A stretch of 64,000 nucleotides of DNA from the NCBI GenBank assembly GCA_030539285.1, contig JAUNSH010000005.1:1-64000 (forward strand), given 5' to 3'. The notes beneath the pieces are model-generated. The model was not told the origin of the DNA and ran no database searches. It worked only from the letters and a program-made list of their open reading frames with translations. Both the position numbers and the translations under genes were made by a program. This document shows, piece after piece, positions 33,086 through 40,565 of this stretch. This DNA is from Eubacteriales bacterium (GTDB taxonomy: Bacteria; Bacillota; Clostridia; Oscillospirales; Oscillospiraceae). Every line of letters begins with the position of its first letter. Position 1 is the first letter of the stretch.

Positions 33086-33583
33086 GTGAAAAAGATGCTT
33101 TATGAGCAGCTGGTAGCGTATATTCTGGATCATCAAGACCGCTTTTATAGACTGGCCTACAGCTACACCAAAAACCAGGAGGACGCACTCGACGCGGTTC
33201 AGAATGCCGTCTGTAAAGCGCTGGAAGCCTATGAAAACATCCGAAACGCGGACGCGATCAAGACCTGGTTCTACAGAATTCTGATCAATGAATGTCTGCG
33301 TGTGATAAAGCGGCGGAAGCAGGACGCTGTGTCAGCCGACATGGACGCGGAGGACGCGGTGTACTATGAGAAGGCTTATGACCAGGAAAACGTGGACGAC
33401 GAACTGGAGAAGCTGGAGCCGGATGTTCAGGAAATTATCAAATTGCGGTTCTTTGAGGAAATGTCCCTGAAAGAAATTGCCGCTATTACAGGATATAACC
33501 TGAATACGGTCAAAACGAAGCTCTATCGGGGCTTAAAGCTTTTGAAAGAAAATATGGAGGAGGCAGCATTATGGGTAGTCTGA
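33086..33583 (+). CDS. ECF RNA polymerase sigma factor (SigV-like)
   Basis: A 165-residue ECF sigma factor. Region 2 spans about 13-80 (FYRLAYSYTKNQEDALDAVQNAVCKAL, KTWFYRILINECL) and region 4 about 110-158 (LRFFEEMSLKEIAAITGYNLNTVKTKLYRGLKLLK). GTG 33086 is chosen because GGGAGGGTG lies about 7 nt upstream. It overlaps the next gene by 13 bases. Pairing with an RsiV-like anti-sigma suggests a lysozyme/envelope-stress sigma like SigV of Bacillus or CsfV of Clostridioides (inference from family). Confidence 0.93.
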   Translation: MKKMLYEQLVAYILDHQDRFYRLAYSYTKNQEDALDAVQNAVCKALEAYENIRNADAIKTWFYRILINECLRVIKRRKQDAVSADMDAEDAVYYEKAYDQENVDDELEKLEPDVQEIIKLRFFEEMSLKEIAAITGYNLNTVKTKLYRGLKLLKENMEEAALWVV

Positions 33584-34449
33584 AGGAAATGAAGGAACAG
33601 TATGAGAATATTGTGATTCCAGAGGAACTGGCAGTTCGGGTGCAGCAGGAAATTACGAAATCCCGCAACAAGCAGGTGGAGAAAGAAAGTCATCGGTATT
33701 GGTTTTCAAAGGCGGTTCGTAGCTTAGGGACAGCTGCTGCCGCGGTTGGCATCGTTTTCACACTGGCTCTGAATACCATGCCCGCATTCGCCATGGAAGC
33801 CGCGCAGCTGCCTGTGATTGGCGGACTGGCTCGGGTGCTGACGTTCCGTTCCTATGAGACGGAGAAAGATGATATTGCGGTATCCGTGGAGATTCCGTCC
33901 ATCGAAATGATTGAAAACGACACCGGAATGCAGGTGGACGCAATCAATCAGGAAATCCTCGACCGCTGCAATCAGTATGCGGAAGAAGCCATTGCCTGGG
34001 CGGAGGATTACAGAACCGCTTTTCTGGAAACCGGCGGTACCTTGGAAGAATGGGCAGCGCACAATATCAAAATCAAGGTTGATTATGAAATCAAGCAACA
34101 GGATGACGCGTACCTTTCCTTTGTGGTAAGAGGATATGAAAACTGGTCAAATGCCAATAATGAATCCCGGTACTATAATCTGGACCTGCACACAGGAAAG
34201 GAAGTTACCCTGAAGGACCTTCTGGGCGATGACTATGAAGCGCTGGCAAACGAGAGCATCCGGCAGCAGATCGCGGAAAGAGAACAGGCCGGAGAAACCT
34301 TCTTCGCGGAAGCTGCGGGCGGCTTCAAAGGTATTTCGGATAATACGAAATTCTATATCAATAGCAACCACAACCCGGTCATCGTTTTTGACAAGTACGA
34401 AATCGCCAATGGCGCGGCAGGAGAAATTGAGTTTGAAATTGGAGGATAA
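33571..34449 (+). CDS. RsiV-like anti-sigma factor (DUF3298 domain)
   Basis: A 292-residue single-pass protein: cytoplasmic N-terminus (1-45, sigma-binding), one membrane helix (about 52-72, with AAAVGIVFTLALNTMPAFA) and an extracellular part. The latter has a DUF4163-like section and a DUF3298-like C-terminus (NLDLHTGKEVTLKDLLGDDY about 208-227; FYINSNHNPVIVFDKYEI). In B. subtilis RsiV this module binds lysozyme, which triggers cleavage and frees SigV. The overlapping position with the sigma gene supports the pairing. Confidence 0.85.
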   Translation: MGSLKEMKEQYENIVIPEELAVRVQQEITKSRNKQVEKESHRYWFSKAVRSLGTAAAAVGIVFTLALNTMPAFAMEAAQLPVIGGLARVLTFRSYETEKDDIAVSVEIPSIEMIENDTGMQVDAINQEILDRCNQYAEEAIAWAEDYRTAFLETGGTLEEWAAHNIKIKVDYEIKQQDDAYLSFVVRGYENWSNANNESRYYNLDLHTGKEVTLKDLLGDDYEALANESIRQQIAEREQAGETFFAEAAGGFKGISDNTKFYINSNHNPVIVFDKYEIANGAAGEIEFEIGG

Positions 34450-34453
34450 CATT

Positions 34454-34978
34454 ATGAAAAGCAAAATGAAACGTATCGCGGTTTGCATGGTATGCGTTGT
34501 CTTAACAGGCGCACTTCTGATGGGATGCGGTGCGGCTCAGCAGCAGAATATTGCTCAAAATGTCCCGCAGGCAACACAGCAGGCCACAATAGAGGATGCC
34601 GCGTCAGCAACAGAAAACGCTGTACTTGCGGCAGAATATGAGGACAATTTTGCAGTTGACAGCAAAGCCGCAAAGGAGTTTGCCGAGAAAGTGAAAGAGG
34701 TCACGGCAAGAAAAGATTTGGAAGATCTGGCAGAGCTGACTGCGTTCCCGGTCTATGTAGGTTTGCCGAAAGCCGGTATCGTAGAAACCAAGGAAGATTT
34801 TCTGAATCTTGGCGCAGATGCAGTGTTCACGGAAGAATTGATGAAATCTGTAGAAACAGCGGATATCGACCATTTTGAACCCAGTATGGCAGGGTTTTCC
34901 ATTTCTGATGGAGGGACGGCAAATATCAACTTTGGCGTTGTAAACGGTGTGCTGGCAATCACTGGAATCAATTATTGA
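34454..34978 (+). CDS. Lipoprotein of the ECF sigma operon
   Basis: A 174-residue secreted lipoprotein. It has a basic N-terminus (MKSKMKR), a hydrophobic stretch and lipobox LLMGC (Cys about 24), then a Gln/Ala/Thr-rich linker to about residue 60. The compact domain following has two helices and a C-terminal beta-rich end (MAGFSISDGGTANINFGVVNG), resembling small NTF2-like or cystatin-like folds. I do not recognise a named family. ATG 34454 follows GGAGG of the upstream gene end, 4 bp after its stop. Confidence 0.8.
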   Translation: MKSKMKRIAVCMVCVVLTGALLMGCGAAQQQNIAQNVPQATQQATIEDAASATENAVLAAEYEDNFAVDSKAAKEFAEKVKEVTARKDLEDLAELTAFPVYVGLPKAGIVETKEDFLNLGADAVFTEELMKSVETADIDHFEPSMAGFSISDGGTANINFGVVNGVLAITGINY

Positions 34979-35018
34979 TCCCGGCAAAGGACAAAAAAGA
35001 CCATTAAGGAGGAACACT

Positions 35019-35462
35019 ATGAAGAAAATGTATATTGGTATGCTTCTGGCTCTGCTGCTGACCTCCGTATGTCTGGGAGCCTGCGGAAAGAGGGAAATCC
35101 CTGAGCGCTATCCCACAGCCCCATCCGTGCCTGCAACGGAAACGGAGTTGCCCCAGACGCCCCAAACACTGGAAGACCTGCTGGGGGAGGATTACGTGCA
35201 GTTTCTGACGGACACCATCACCATGCAGATGGGAAACCGGATGGACAAAAATCCGGATGTGCAGTACTTCCCGATCATAGACAAGGCACCTCTGGGCGAT
35301 TATGTGACCATTGGGAAAGAAACAGAGTTTGAGGTGGATGACGAGGGGTATCTGGTTATACTTCTCCCTGCGGGAGCTGTAACCAGCGCAGACAATGGGG
35401 CGCAGAGATTCCGCGTTTATCAGGTCGACACAAATGTAAAAGCCAGGAATTCTGGCAACTGA
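35019..35462 (+). CDS. Lipoprotein with DUF3298-like domain (RsiV sensor paralogue)
   Basis: A 147-residue lipoprotein: signal peptide with lipobox LGAC (Cys about 21), a Pro/Thr-rich linker and a short domain. TLEDLLGEDYVQFL (about 49-62) matches TLKDLLGDDYEAL of the RsiV-like protein two genes upstream, and TEFEVDDEGYLVILLPAGAV matches its FYINSNHNPVIVFDKYEI part. It thus appears to be a soluble, membrane-tethered copy of the sensor's outer domain without the cytoplasmic part. AAGGAGGAACACT precedes the ATG. Confidence 0.75.
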   Translation: MKKMYIGMLLALLLTSVCLGACGKREIPERYPTAPSVPATETELPQTPQTLEDLLGEDYVQFLTDTITMQMGNRMDKNPDVQYFPIIDKAPLGDYVTIGKETEFEVDDEGYLVILLPAGAVTSADNGAQRFRVYQVDTNVKARNSGN

Positions 35463-35480
35463 CAAAGGTTTGTCGTTGTG

Positions 35481-35642
35481 ATGGCGAGCGAAATTATGCG
35501 TTATTCTATATGGGTCAACTGGAAGCAGAGAATCGTTTCCTTTCAGAAAGCAGAAGGTTTTGAAGAATTGCGGTACCCAACCCACGAGGATATGTTTCAA
35601 TTCGCAATAGCGAAAGGCTTTGACGGTTTTGGTATTCAATAG
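35481..35642 (+). CDS. Small conserved-looking protein (53 aa)
   Basis: An ORF of 54 codons from ATG 35481 (or ATG 35496, MRYSIW). The product is balanced in composition and ends FAIAKGFDGFGIQ. Its pattern (M-Y-IWV...IVSFQKAEGFEELRYPTHEDMF) resembles short hypothetical proteins I associate with gut Clostridia. The ribosome site is weak (AAAGG about 13 nt upstream of 35481). It is transcribed with or after the sigma operon. Confidence 0.5.
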   Translation: MASEIMRYSIWVNWKQRIVSFQKAEGFEELRYPTHEDMFQFAIAKGFDGFGIQ

Positions 35643-35725
35643 ATATCGTTTCTGTTCTGGGGATTGATGCCTTCAGATAGCAGCGATTTGCGGTCATATT
35701 GAGTCTTTGCTGAGTAAAAGGAAAA

Positions 35726-35760
35726 GGGCGTTCTGACTGATGGCCGGGACGCCCATTTTT
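35726..35760 (+). terminator. Intrinsic terminator before the LytTR regulator
   Basis: GGGCGTTC (35726-35733) pairs with GGACGCCC (35747-35754), followed by ATTTTT. It closes the sigma/lipoprotein operon. Confidence 0.8.
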
Positions 35761-35794
35761 CTGTGTGGGTATTCATGGAATTGCTTACCGATAA

Positions 35795-35823
35795 TTGACA
35801 GTAACTCACAATAATGGTAAATT
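35795..35823 (+). promoter_or_regulatory. Promoter of the LytTR regulator gene
   Basis: TTGACA (35795-35800), 17-bp spacer, TAAATT (35818-35823), about 45 bp upstream of the regulator start. Confidence 0.6.
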
Positions 35824-35868
35824 ATTAACATGTATTGTGGGACTTTCCGAAAATGGGGGGCTATGAGA

Positions 35869-36576
35869 ATGCGGATTGCAATTGTGGAAGATGAGGATTC
35901 CTACGCTCAGATACTGCAGGAATACCTGATTCGGTATTCCCGGGACTATGGGCAGGAGTTGGATGCATCTCGCTATGCCGATGGTATCTCGTTCCTAAAC
36001 AGCTTCAAAGGCCAGTATGATCTGATCTTGCTGGACATATCCATGCCTATGATTGATGGTATGGAAACTGCCAGAAGAATCCGCAGCACCGATCCGGACG
36101 TGGTGATTCTCTTCGTAACGAACCTTGCGCAGTACGCCATCCGCGGATATGAAGTGGATGCGCTGGATTACATTCTCAAGCCCATCAGCTATTTTGCCTT
36201 TTCCCAGCGCCTGAACCGGGCGATTGGAAGGGTAAAAAGCAGGATCAAAAATTTTCTGGTGCTGACGGTGCGCAGCGGCACCTACAAGCTGGATGTTGAT
36301 TCCATTTACTATGTGGAAAGCCAGGCGCATAATCTGATCTTCCACACAGAAACCGGCGAATTCACCATCAGTGGAACAATGAAAGAGATTGAGGAAAAAC
36401 TCCTGAATTTCCACTTTTTCCGCTGCAACAAAGGATATCTGGTTGCATTGCGGCACGTGGACAGCATTCAGGATGGCTGCGCCATTGTCCGTGGGCAGCC
36501 ACTCCTGATCAGCCGCGCCAGGAAAAACGAATTCATGGATGCACTGACCAATTTTGTAGGCGGGGTGGTTTTATGA
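35869..36576 (+). CDS. LytTR response regulator (AgrA-like)
   Basis: A 235-residue two-domain regulator. The receiver domain (1-120) has acidic residues EDED (about 8-11), phospho-acceptor Asp in LILLDISMP (about 57) and Lys in LDYILKPI (about 107). The LytTR DNA-binding domain follows (about 135-232; SIYYVESQAHNLIFHT, FFRCNKGYLVAL). Start ATG 35869 has a GGGGGG ribosome-site-like tract 8 nt upstream; ATG 35863 is an alternative. It overlaps the sensor gene by 4 bases, as in agr-type operons. No agrB/agrD is present. Confidence 0.92.
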   Translation: MRIAIVEDEDSYAQILQEYLIRYSRDYGQELDASRYADGISFLNSFKGQYDLILLDISMPMIDGMETARRIRSTDPDVVILFVTNLAQYAIRGYEVDALDYILKPISYFAFSQRLNRAIGRVKSRIKNFLVLTVRSGTYKLDVDSIYYVESQAHNLIFHTETGEFTISGTMKEIEEKLLNFHFFRCNKGYLVALRHVDSIQDGCAIVRGQPLLISRARKNEFMDALTNFVGGVVL

Positions 36577-37649
36577 AGGGAAACATTCTGGATATTCCTC
36601 GAACCTATACGGGAATCGCGGAATGGATGGCCTGTATGCTCTATGCCATTCAGTTCAGACCCCGGATGCCAATGAAGTGGTATATCCCCTCGGCGGGTAT
36701 TGCCTTGGTTGTCCAGTGCCTGTTTCTTGTTGTGACCGACGATTGCCCGCTGTATTTGTGGATTCCTTGTATGATTGCGGCGGCGGGGATGATGCTGGGG
36801 CTGCTTCTGCTGCTGTGTGATTTGGATTTCCTGTCAGGAGCGTACACCTGCGTCCGGGCATTTGTACTGGCTGAGTTTACTGCCTCTTTGGAGTGGCAGA
36901 TTCATTGCTATCTCTGGCCATTGAATGACGGCATATGGTGGCAGCGCTACGGCCTGCTGGTGCTGGTGTACGGTGGCATCTTTCTGATCATGACGCTGTT
37001 AGAGCGCAGGAGCAGCCCGCAAAGAAACCGACTTGTCATCACAGGACATGAACTGCTGGTGGTCGTCATCATGGGAATCTGTGTGTTCGCAACCAGCAAC
37101 CTGAGCTTCTATTTCAAGCGGACGCCGTTCAGCGGACAGTACACCAGTGAGATTCACAACATCCGCACCTTCGTGGATTTGTGCGGCGTGACAATGCTGT
37201 ATGCGTACCATCTGCAGCGGGAACAGGCCCTGGCCAGGAAAGAAGTGGGTGCCATGCAGCGCATATTGGAGAACCAGTATGCCCAATACCGGATGAGTCG
37301 GGACTCCATTGAGATGATCAACCGCAAATACCACGACCTGAAGCATCAGATTGCGGCACTCCGGGCGGAGACCGACGCGGATACCCGAAATCAGTGGCTG
37401 GACGAGATCGAACGGGATATCTCAACCTACGAGGCGCAGAACAAAACAGGCAATACCGTGCTGGACACCCTGCTGACAGGCAAAAGCCTGTACTGTCAGA
37501 AGCACGGTATTGATCTGACGGTAGTAGCGAACGGTAGACCTCTATTGCGGAATTCAACCACTACACCAATTCCCCTGTGGCAAATTACCACGGGCAGCTT
37601 TACTCCCTGCCCTTCAACATGTACACCTTCCACCAGATGTGGGGCCTGA
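36573..37649 (+). CDS. AgrC-like sensor kinase, C-terminally truncated
   Basis: The first 323 codons encode a GHKL-type sensor: about six membrane helices (20-200) and the dimerisation helix with phospho-acceptor His in NRKYHDLKHQ (about 254). They stop after KHGIDLTVVANGRPL. The HATPase domain that should follow is missing. From about 37545 the frame runs out-of-phase through a fragment of UDP-galactopyranose mutase and ends at 37649, so the last 35 residues are junk. The kinase cannot phosphorylate as encoded here; either the gene is broken or the DNA is rearranged. Confidence 0.75.
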   Translation: MKGNILDIPRTYTGIAEWMACMLYAIQFRPRMPMKWYIPSAGIALVVQCLFLVVTDDCPLYLWIPCMIAAAGMMLGLLLLLCDLDFLSGAYTCVRAFVLAEFTASLEWQIHCYLWPLNDGIWWQRYGLLVLVYGGIFLIMTLLERRSSPQRNRLVITGHELLVVVIMGICVFATSNLSFYFKRTPFSGQYTSEIHNIRTFVDLCGVTMLYAYHLQREQALARKEVGAMQRILENQYAQYRMSRDSIEMINRKYHDLKHQIAALRAETDADTRNQWLDEIERDISTYEAQNKTGNTVLDTLLTGKSLYCQKHGIDLTVVANGRPLLRNSTTTPIPLWQITTGSFTPCPSTCTPSTRCGA

Positions 37650-38040
37650 TCACCCCTCAGGAGGCGGAGGAAAAAATCCGGCAGCAGCGGGAAGCTGCGG
37701 GTATCACAGATCCGAAAAATCTGGAGGAACAGGCGATTTCTCTGGTTGGCACGGATATTTACGAAAAGTTGGTGAAGGGCTACACGGAAAAACAGTGGGG
37801 CAGACCCTGCTCGGAGCTTCCCGCCTTTATCATCCGACGGCTGCCTGTGCGCTTTACCTTCGACAACAACTATTTCAATGCACGGTATCAGGGCATCCCT
37901 ATCGGCGGATACACCGCAATGGTGGAACGGATGCTGGAAGGCATTGAGGTGCGCCTGAATGTGAACTTCCTGTCGGACAGAGATTATTGGAATTCCCTTT
38001 CTGACCGAGTCGTTTACATCGGCTCCATTGATGGCTATGA
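37545..38040 (+). pseudogene. glf: UDP-galactopyranose mutase internal fragment
   Basis: From 37547 one frame reads EFNHYTNSPVANYHGQLY, then NMYTFHQMWG, EEQAISLVGTDIYEKLVKGYTEKQWGR, ELPAFIIRRLPVRFTFDNNYFN and YQGIPIGGYTAMVERML. This is the centre of Glf, which makes UDP-galactofuranose. The FAD-binding N-terminus is missing (replaced by the sensor kinase), and similarity ends at YIGSIDGYE near 38038, before the C-terminal FAD site. The left junction lies at a GAATTC. It cannot be functional. Confidence 0.85.
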
Positions 38041-38043
38041 AAA

Positions 38044-39093
38044 ATGCGGGAATACTGGATGTTTTCCCCATTTTTCATACTGCACGATTGGGGCAAAAGA
38101 TCCGCCGAAACCCGCAGTCCTCATTGTGCGGTGTTGCCATATATCTCCGAAATGTACCTTGACCGCATGACCCTGCCCAAGCCCGAGCCCAAGGGCAAGA
38201 AGGTCGCCGTCATCGGCGCGGGCCCGGCGGGCATTGCCGCCGCCATCACCCTGGCTTCTCAGGGCTACGGCGTTACCATCTTCGAGTGGCACAGCCAGAT
38301 CGGCGGCATTATGCGCTACGGCATCCCCGAGTTCCGGCTACCCAAGAGCCTGCTGGAACGCTACCAGAAAATGATGGAAGCCATGGGTATCCAGATTCGC
38401 CTGAACACCACCATCGGCACAGTGTTGCTGATCGACAACCTGTTCCGGGACGGCTACGCCAGTGTGTTCATCGGCACCGGCGCGGAGAAGCCCCGTTGTC
38501 TGGGCATCCAGGGCGAGTCTCTGGGAAATGTCCACTTTGGTCTTAACTACCTTGCCAATCCCGCCGCCCATCCTCTGGGGAACATCGTCGCCGTCATCGG
38601 CATGGGCAACGCCGCCATGGATGTGGCAAGAACCGCCTTGCGAAACGGCTCCCGCCGGGTCATGCTGTTCAGCCGGGACAATACCATCGCCGCCAGCTCC
38701 AACGAAGTCTCCTACGCGAAACTGGACGGCGCGGAATTTATCTTCGGCAAGCAGATTCACCACATCACCGAGGAAGGCCCCGTGTTCCAGAATGCCATCA
38801 TGGACGAAAGCGGCAACGTTACCGGCTATGAGGATGCCTTGGAACTGGAGGAAGCGGACTCCACCATCATCTCCATCTCTCAGGTTCCCCGCACCAAACT
38901 GGTGCGCACCACCGATGGTCTCCAGTCCACCGAGGGCGGCGTGCTGATTGTGGACGAGAACTACATGACCACCCGACCCGGGGTCTTTGCGGCAGGCGAC
39001 GTAGTCACCGGCGCGAAAACCGTAGTGCACGCCGTGGAAGGGGCGAAAAATGCCGCCTACGCCATGATGCGCTATATGGAGCAGAATGGCTGA
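38044..39093 (+). CDS. GltD-like NAD(P)/FAD oxidoreductase, N-terminal Fe-S part missing
   Basis: Up to 349 codons; real homology begins near ATG 38152 (MYLDRMTLPKPEPKGKK). VAVIGAGPAGIAAA (FAD loop), GGIMRYGIPEFRLPK, VIGMGNAAMDVARTA (NAD(P) loop) and the ending GVFAAGDVVTGAKTVVHAVEGAKNAA are typical of glutamate synthase small-subunit relatives. The usual N-terminal 100-130 residues with two [4Fe-4S] clusters are absent. The preceding sequence is unrelated and joins the Glf fragment. It is probably a truncated gene, though the flavin core is intact. Codons 1-36 are doubtful. Confidence 0.75.
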   Translation: MREYWMFSPFFILHDWGKRSAETRSPHCAVLPYISEMYLDRMTLPKPEPKGKKVAVIGAGPAGIAAAITLASQGYGVTIFEWHSQIGGIMRYGIPEFRLPKSLLERYQKMMEAMGIQIRLNTTIGTVLLIDNLFRDGYASVFIGTGAEKPRCLGIQGESLGNVHFGLNYLANPAAHPLGNIVAVIGMGNAAMDVARTALRNGSRRVMLFSRDNTIAASSNEVSYAKLDGAEFIFGKQIHHITEEGPVFQNAIMDESGNVTGYEDALELEEADSTIISISQVPRTKLVRTTDGLQSTEGGVLIVDENYMTTRPGVFAAGDVVTGAKTVVHAVEGAKNAAYAMMRYMEQNG

Positions 39094-39100
39094 ATGAAAT

Positions 39101-39144
39101 CCCCAGGACTTCATCTTCTTACGGGATGATGTCCTGGGGATTTT
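39101..39144 (+). repeat. Palindromic element, copy 2, acting as terminator
   Basis: Arms 39101-39115 and 39125-39139 pair with one mismatch and are followed by ATTTTT. The sequence and the following GCGTTTTGAAA match the element at 9353-9405. It directly follows the GltD-like gene. Confidence 0.75.
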
Positions 39145-39149
39145 TGCGT

Positions 39150-39736
39150 TTTGAAAGGAATTCTGTTTCCAGAGATATAAAAGACCTTGTGGAGCTTCTG
39201 AGCCGGGATCAGGAAATCCTGACACAAGAAAGGGATCTTCTGAATTACGAAGTGGAATACGATCCCTCTTTACATGGCTATAAGGTTAGCTGCCGCCCCT
39301 ATGAATTTGATGATCTCCGGCTCTTGGCTGAGTGTGTCCGGGCATCCAAATTCATTTCCAAAAAACAGGAAGAAGGATTGCTTGCGGCAATCGAAAGCCT
39401 ATGCAGCGAACACCAGATTCAGGAACTCCAAAACGAAGTCTATTTGATCGGCAGAACAAAAACAACGAACAAATATATCATGGGATATATACGCAGCGTG
39501 TCTTCTCCATGTTCGGCGGCGAACAGAAACGGGTAAGTATTCGCTTTATCAATCCACTTCTGGACACTGTTGTGGAACGGTTCGGCTTCGGTGCTGAAAC
39601 ATTCTATAAGCCTGATGATGATACCCATTTTATTGCGACAACCGATGTAGAAATCAGCGACCAATTCTATGGCTGCTCTCCCATGGTCGGTATGACCGTT
39701 TCCGTGGCTGTCGCTGTTGAGGAGAGCCTGAAGTAA
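39150..39736 (+). pseudogene. WYL-domain regulator, degraded by internal deletion and frameshift
   Basis: Frame one (about 39165-39480) encodes the middle of a WYL regulator: RDIKDLVELLSRD, YDPSLHGYKVS, FDDLRLLAECVRASKFIS and NEVYLIGRTKTTNKYI. It then slips into another frame (39482-39736), giving RVFSMFGGEQKRVSIRF, VVERFGFG, FIATTDVEIS and FYGCSPMVGMTVSV, the end of such proteins. Most of the WYL domain proper and the N-terminal DNA-binding start are missing. The remaining pieces are in family order, so this is one decayed gene. Confidence 0.75.
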
Positions 39737-39773
39737 GGATTTTTCCTGTAAAACAGAGTAAATAGCAAACGTT

Positions 39774-40475
39774 TTAAGCCTCCCGGTGTAAAAACCGGGA
39801 GGTTGTTTTATTCCTGTTCCCGAATCTGAAAGAAGGAACCCTTGGTTTCGAGAACACCCTTTTTTTCAGTCTGCCGATCTCCGCCGACATGGCGCTGCGC
39901 TCCACCCCCAGATAGTCCGCCAATGCCTGCCTGTCAAAGGGAATGGTGAATTCTGACTTCCCCTGGATTTTAGCCTGCTCCAGAAGATATTCCATCAGCT
40001 TTTCCTGGGTAGTTTTCCGGGACATACAGCGGATCTTCCGGGTCAGAGTCAGATTTTTCTGGGCAATGCCCTGAAGCAGATTCCGAATCAGGAGACTGTG
40101 AAAGGCGCAGGCACCTGAGCAGCCGGACAGCACTTTTTTGCAGTCCAGCAGCAATACGGTGCTGGTTTGCAGGGCAATCACGCTGACCGGCAGGGCTTCC
40201 AGCCCCGCGCAGGCGAAGGCCTCCCCGAACAGTCCGCCGGGGGCCACTGCCGTCAGCATGCTGCGGTTTCCATAGAAATCATCCCGAACTACCTGAACGC
40301 TGCCCGAAAGCACCACGCCCACGAAGTTTGCCGGGTCGCCCTCCAGAAACACCGGGCTGCCTTTGGGGATTTTGAGAGTTTTCCCGTCGAGACAGCTGAG
40401 CATTTCCACGATTTCCTCCGGTTTGATGCCCATAAACAGGGGACAGTGGGTCAAAACTTCAAAATATTCTTCCAT
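39774..40475 (-). CDS. Crp/Fnr family regulator, probable frameshift at C-terminus
   Basis: A cyclic-nucleotide-binding-like domain (about 1-120; FMGIKPEEIVEML, GSPVFLEGDPANFVGVVLSGSVQV) and a winged helix (about 145-220; TIPFDRQALADYLGVERSAMSAEIGRLKK). At a run of seven A (minus strand, near plus 39857-39863) the frame departs. One more A would give KGVLETKGSFFQIREQE and a stop at 39808, the normal ending. As written the last residues are atypical and the ORF runs into the terminator. ATG 40475 follows AAAGGAG. Divergent from a ferredoxin gene it probably regulates. Confidence 0.85.
   Translation of the reverse strand: MEEYFEVLTHCPLFMGIKPEEIVEMLSCLDGKTLKIPKGSPVFLEGDPANFVGVVLSGSVQVVRDDFYGNRSMLTAVAPGGLFGEAFACAGLEALPVSVIALQTSTVLLLDCKKVLSGCSGACAFHSLLIRNLLQGIAQKNLTLTRKIRCMSRKTTQEKLMEYLLEQAKIQGKSEFTIPFDRQALADYLGVERSAMSAEIGRLKKRVFSKPRVPSFRFGNRNKTTSRFLHREA
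39779..39802. terminator. Terminator between WYL remnant and Crp/Fnr gene
   Basis: 9-bp perfect arms CCTCCCGGT (39779-39787) and ACCGGGAGG (39794-39802), followed by TTGTTTTA. It lies inside the frameshift-extended tail of the Crp/Fnr ORF, which supports the shorter ending at 39808. Confidence 0.75.
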
Positions 40476-40487
40476 AAATCGCTCCTT

Positions 40488-40503
40488 TGTTGGAAATCCA
40501 ACA
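40488..40503. promoter_or_regulatory. TGTTGG-N4-CCAACA operator in divergent promoter
   Basis: A perfect 16-bp palindrome 13 bp upstream of the Crp/Fnr start, in the 90-bp region shared with the ferredoxin gene. Form and position fit a Crp/Fnr-family binding site. Confidence 0.65.
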
Positions 40504-40565
40504 TACTGTTTTGCTCCAGTATAGTAAACTGTAGCCGTAAAGTCAAGAAAACAGGAGGAATGTAT

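Noticed and set aside
37545..37649. A natural fusion of sensor kinase with a new C-terminal domain
   Set aside because: The tail is an out-of-frame reading of glf coding sequence, not a domain.
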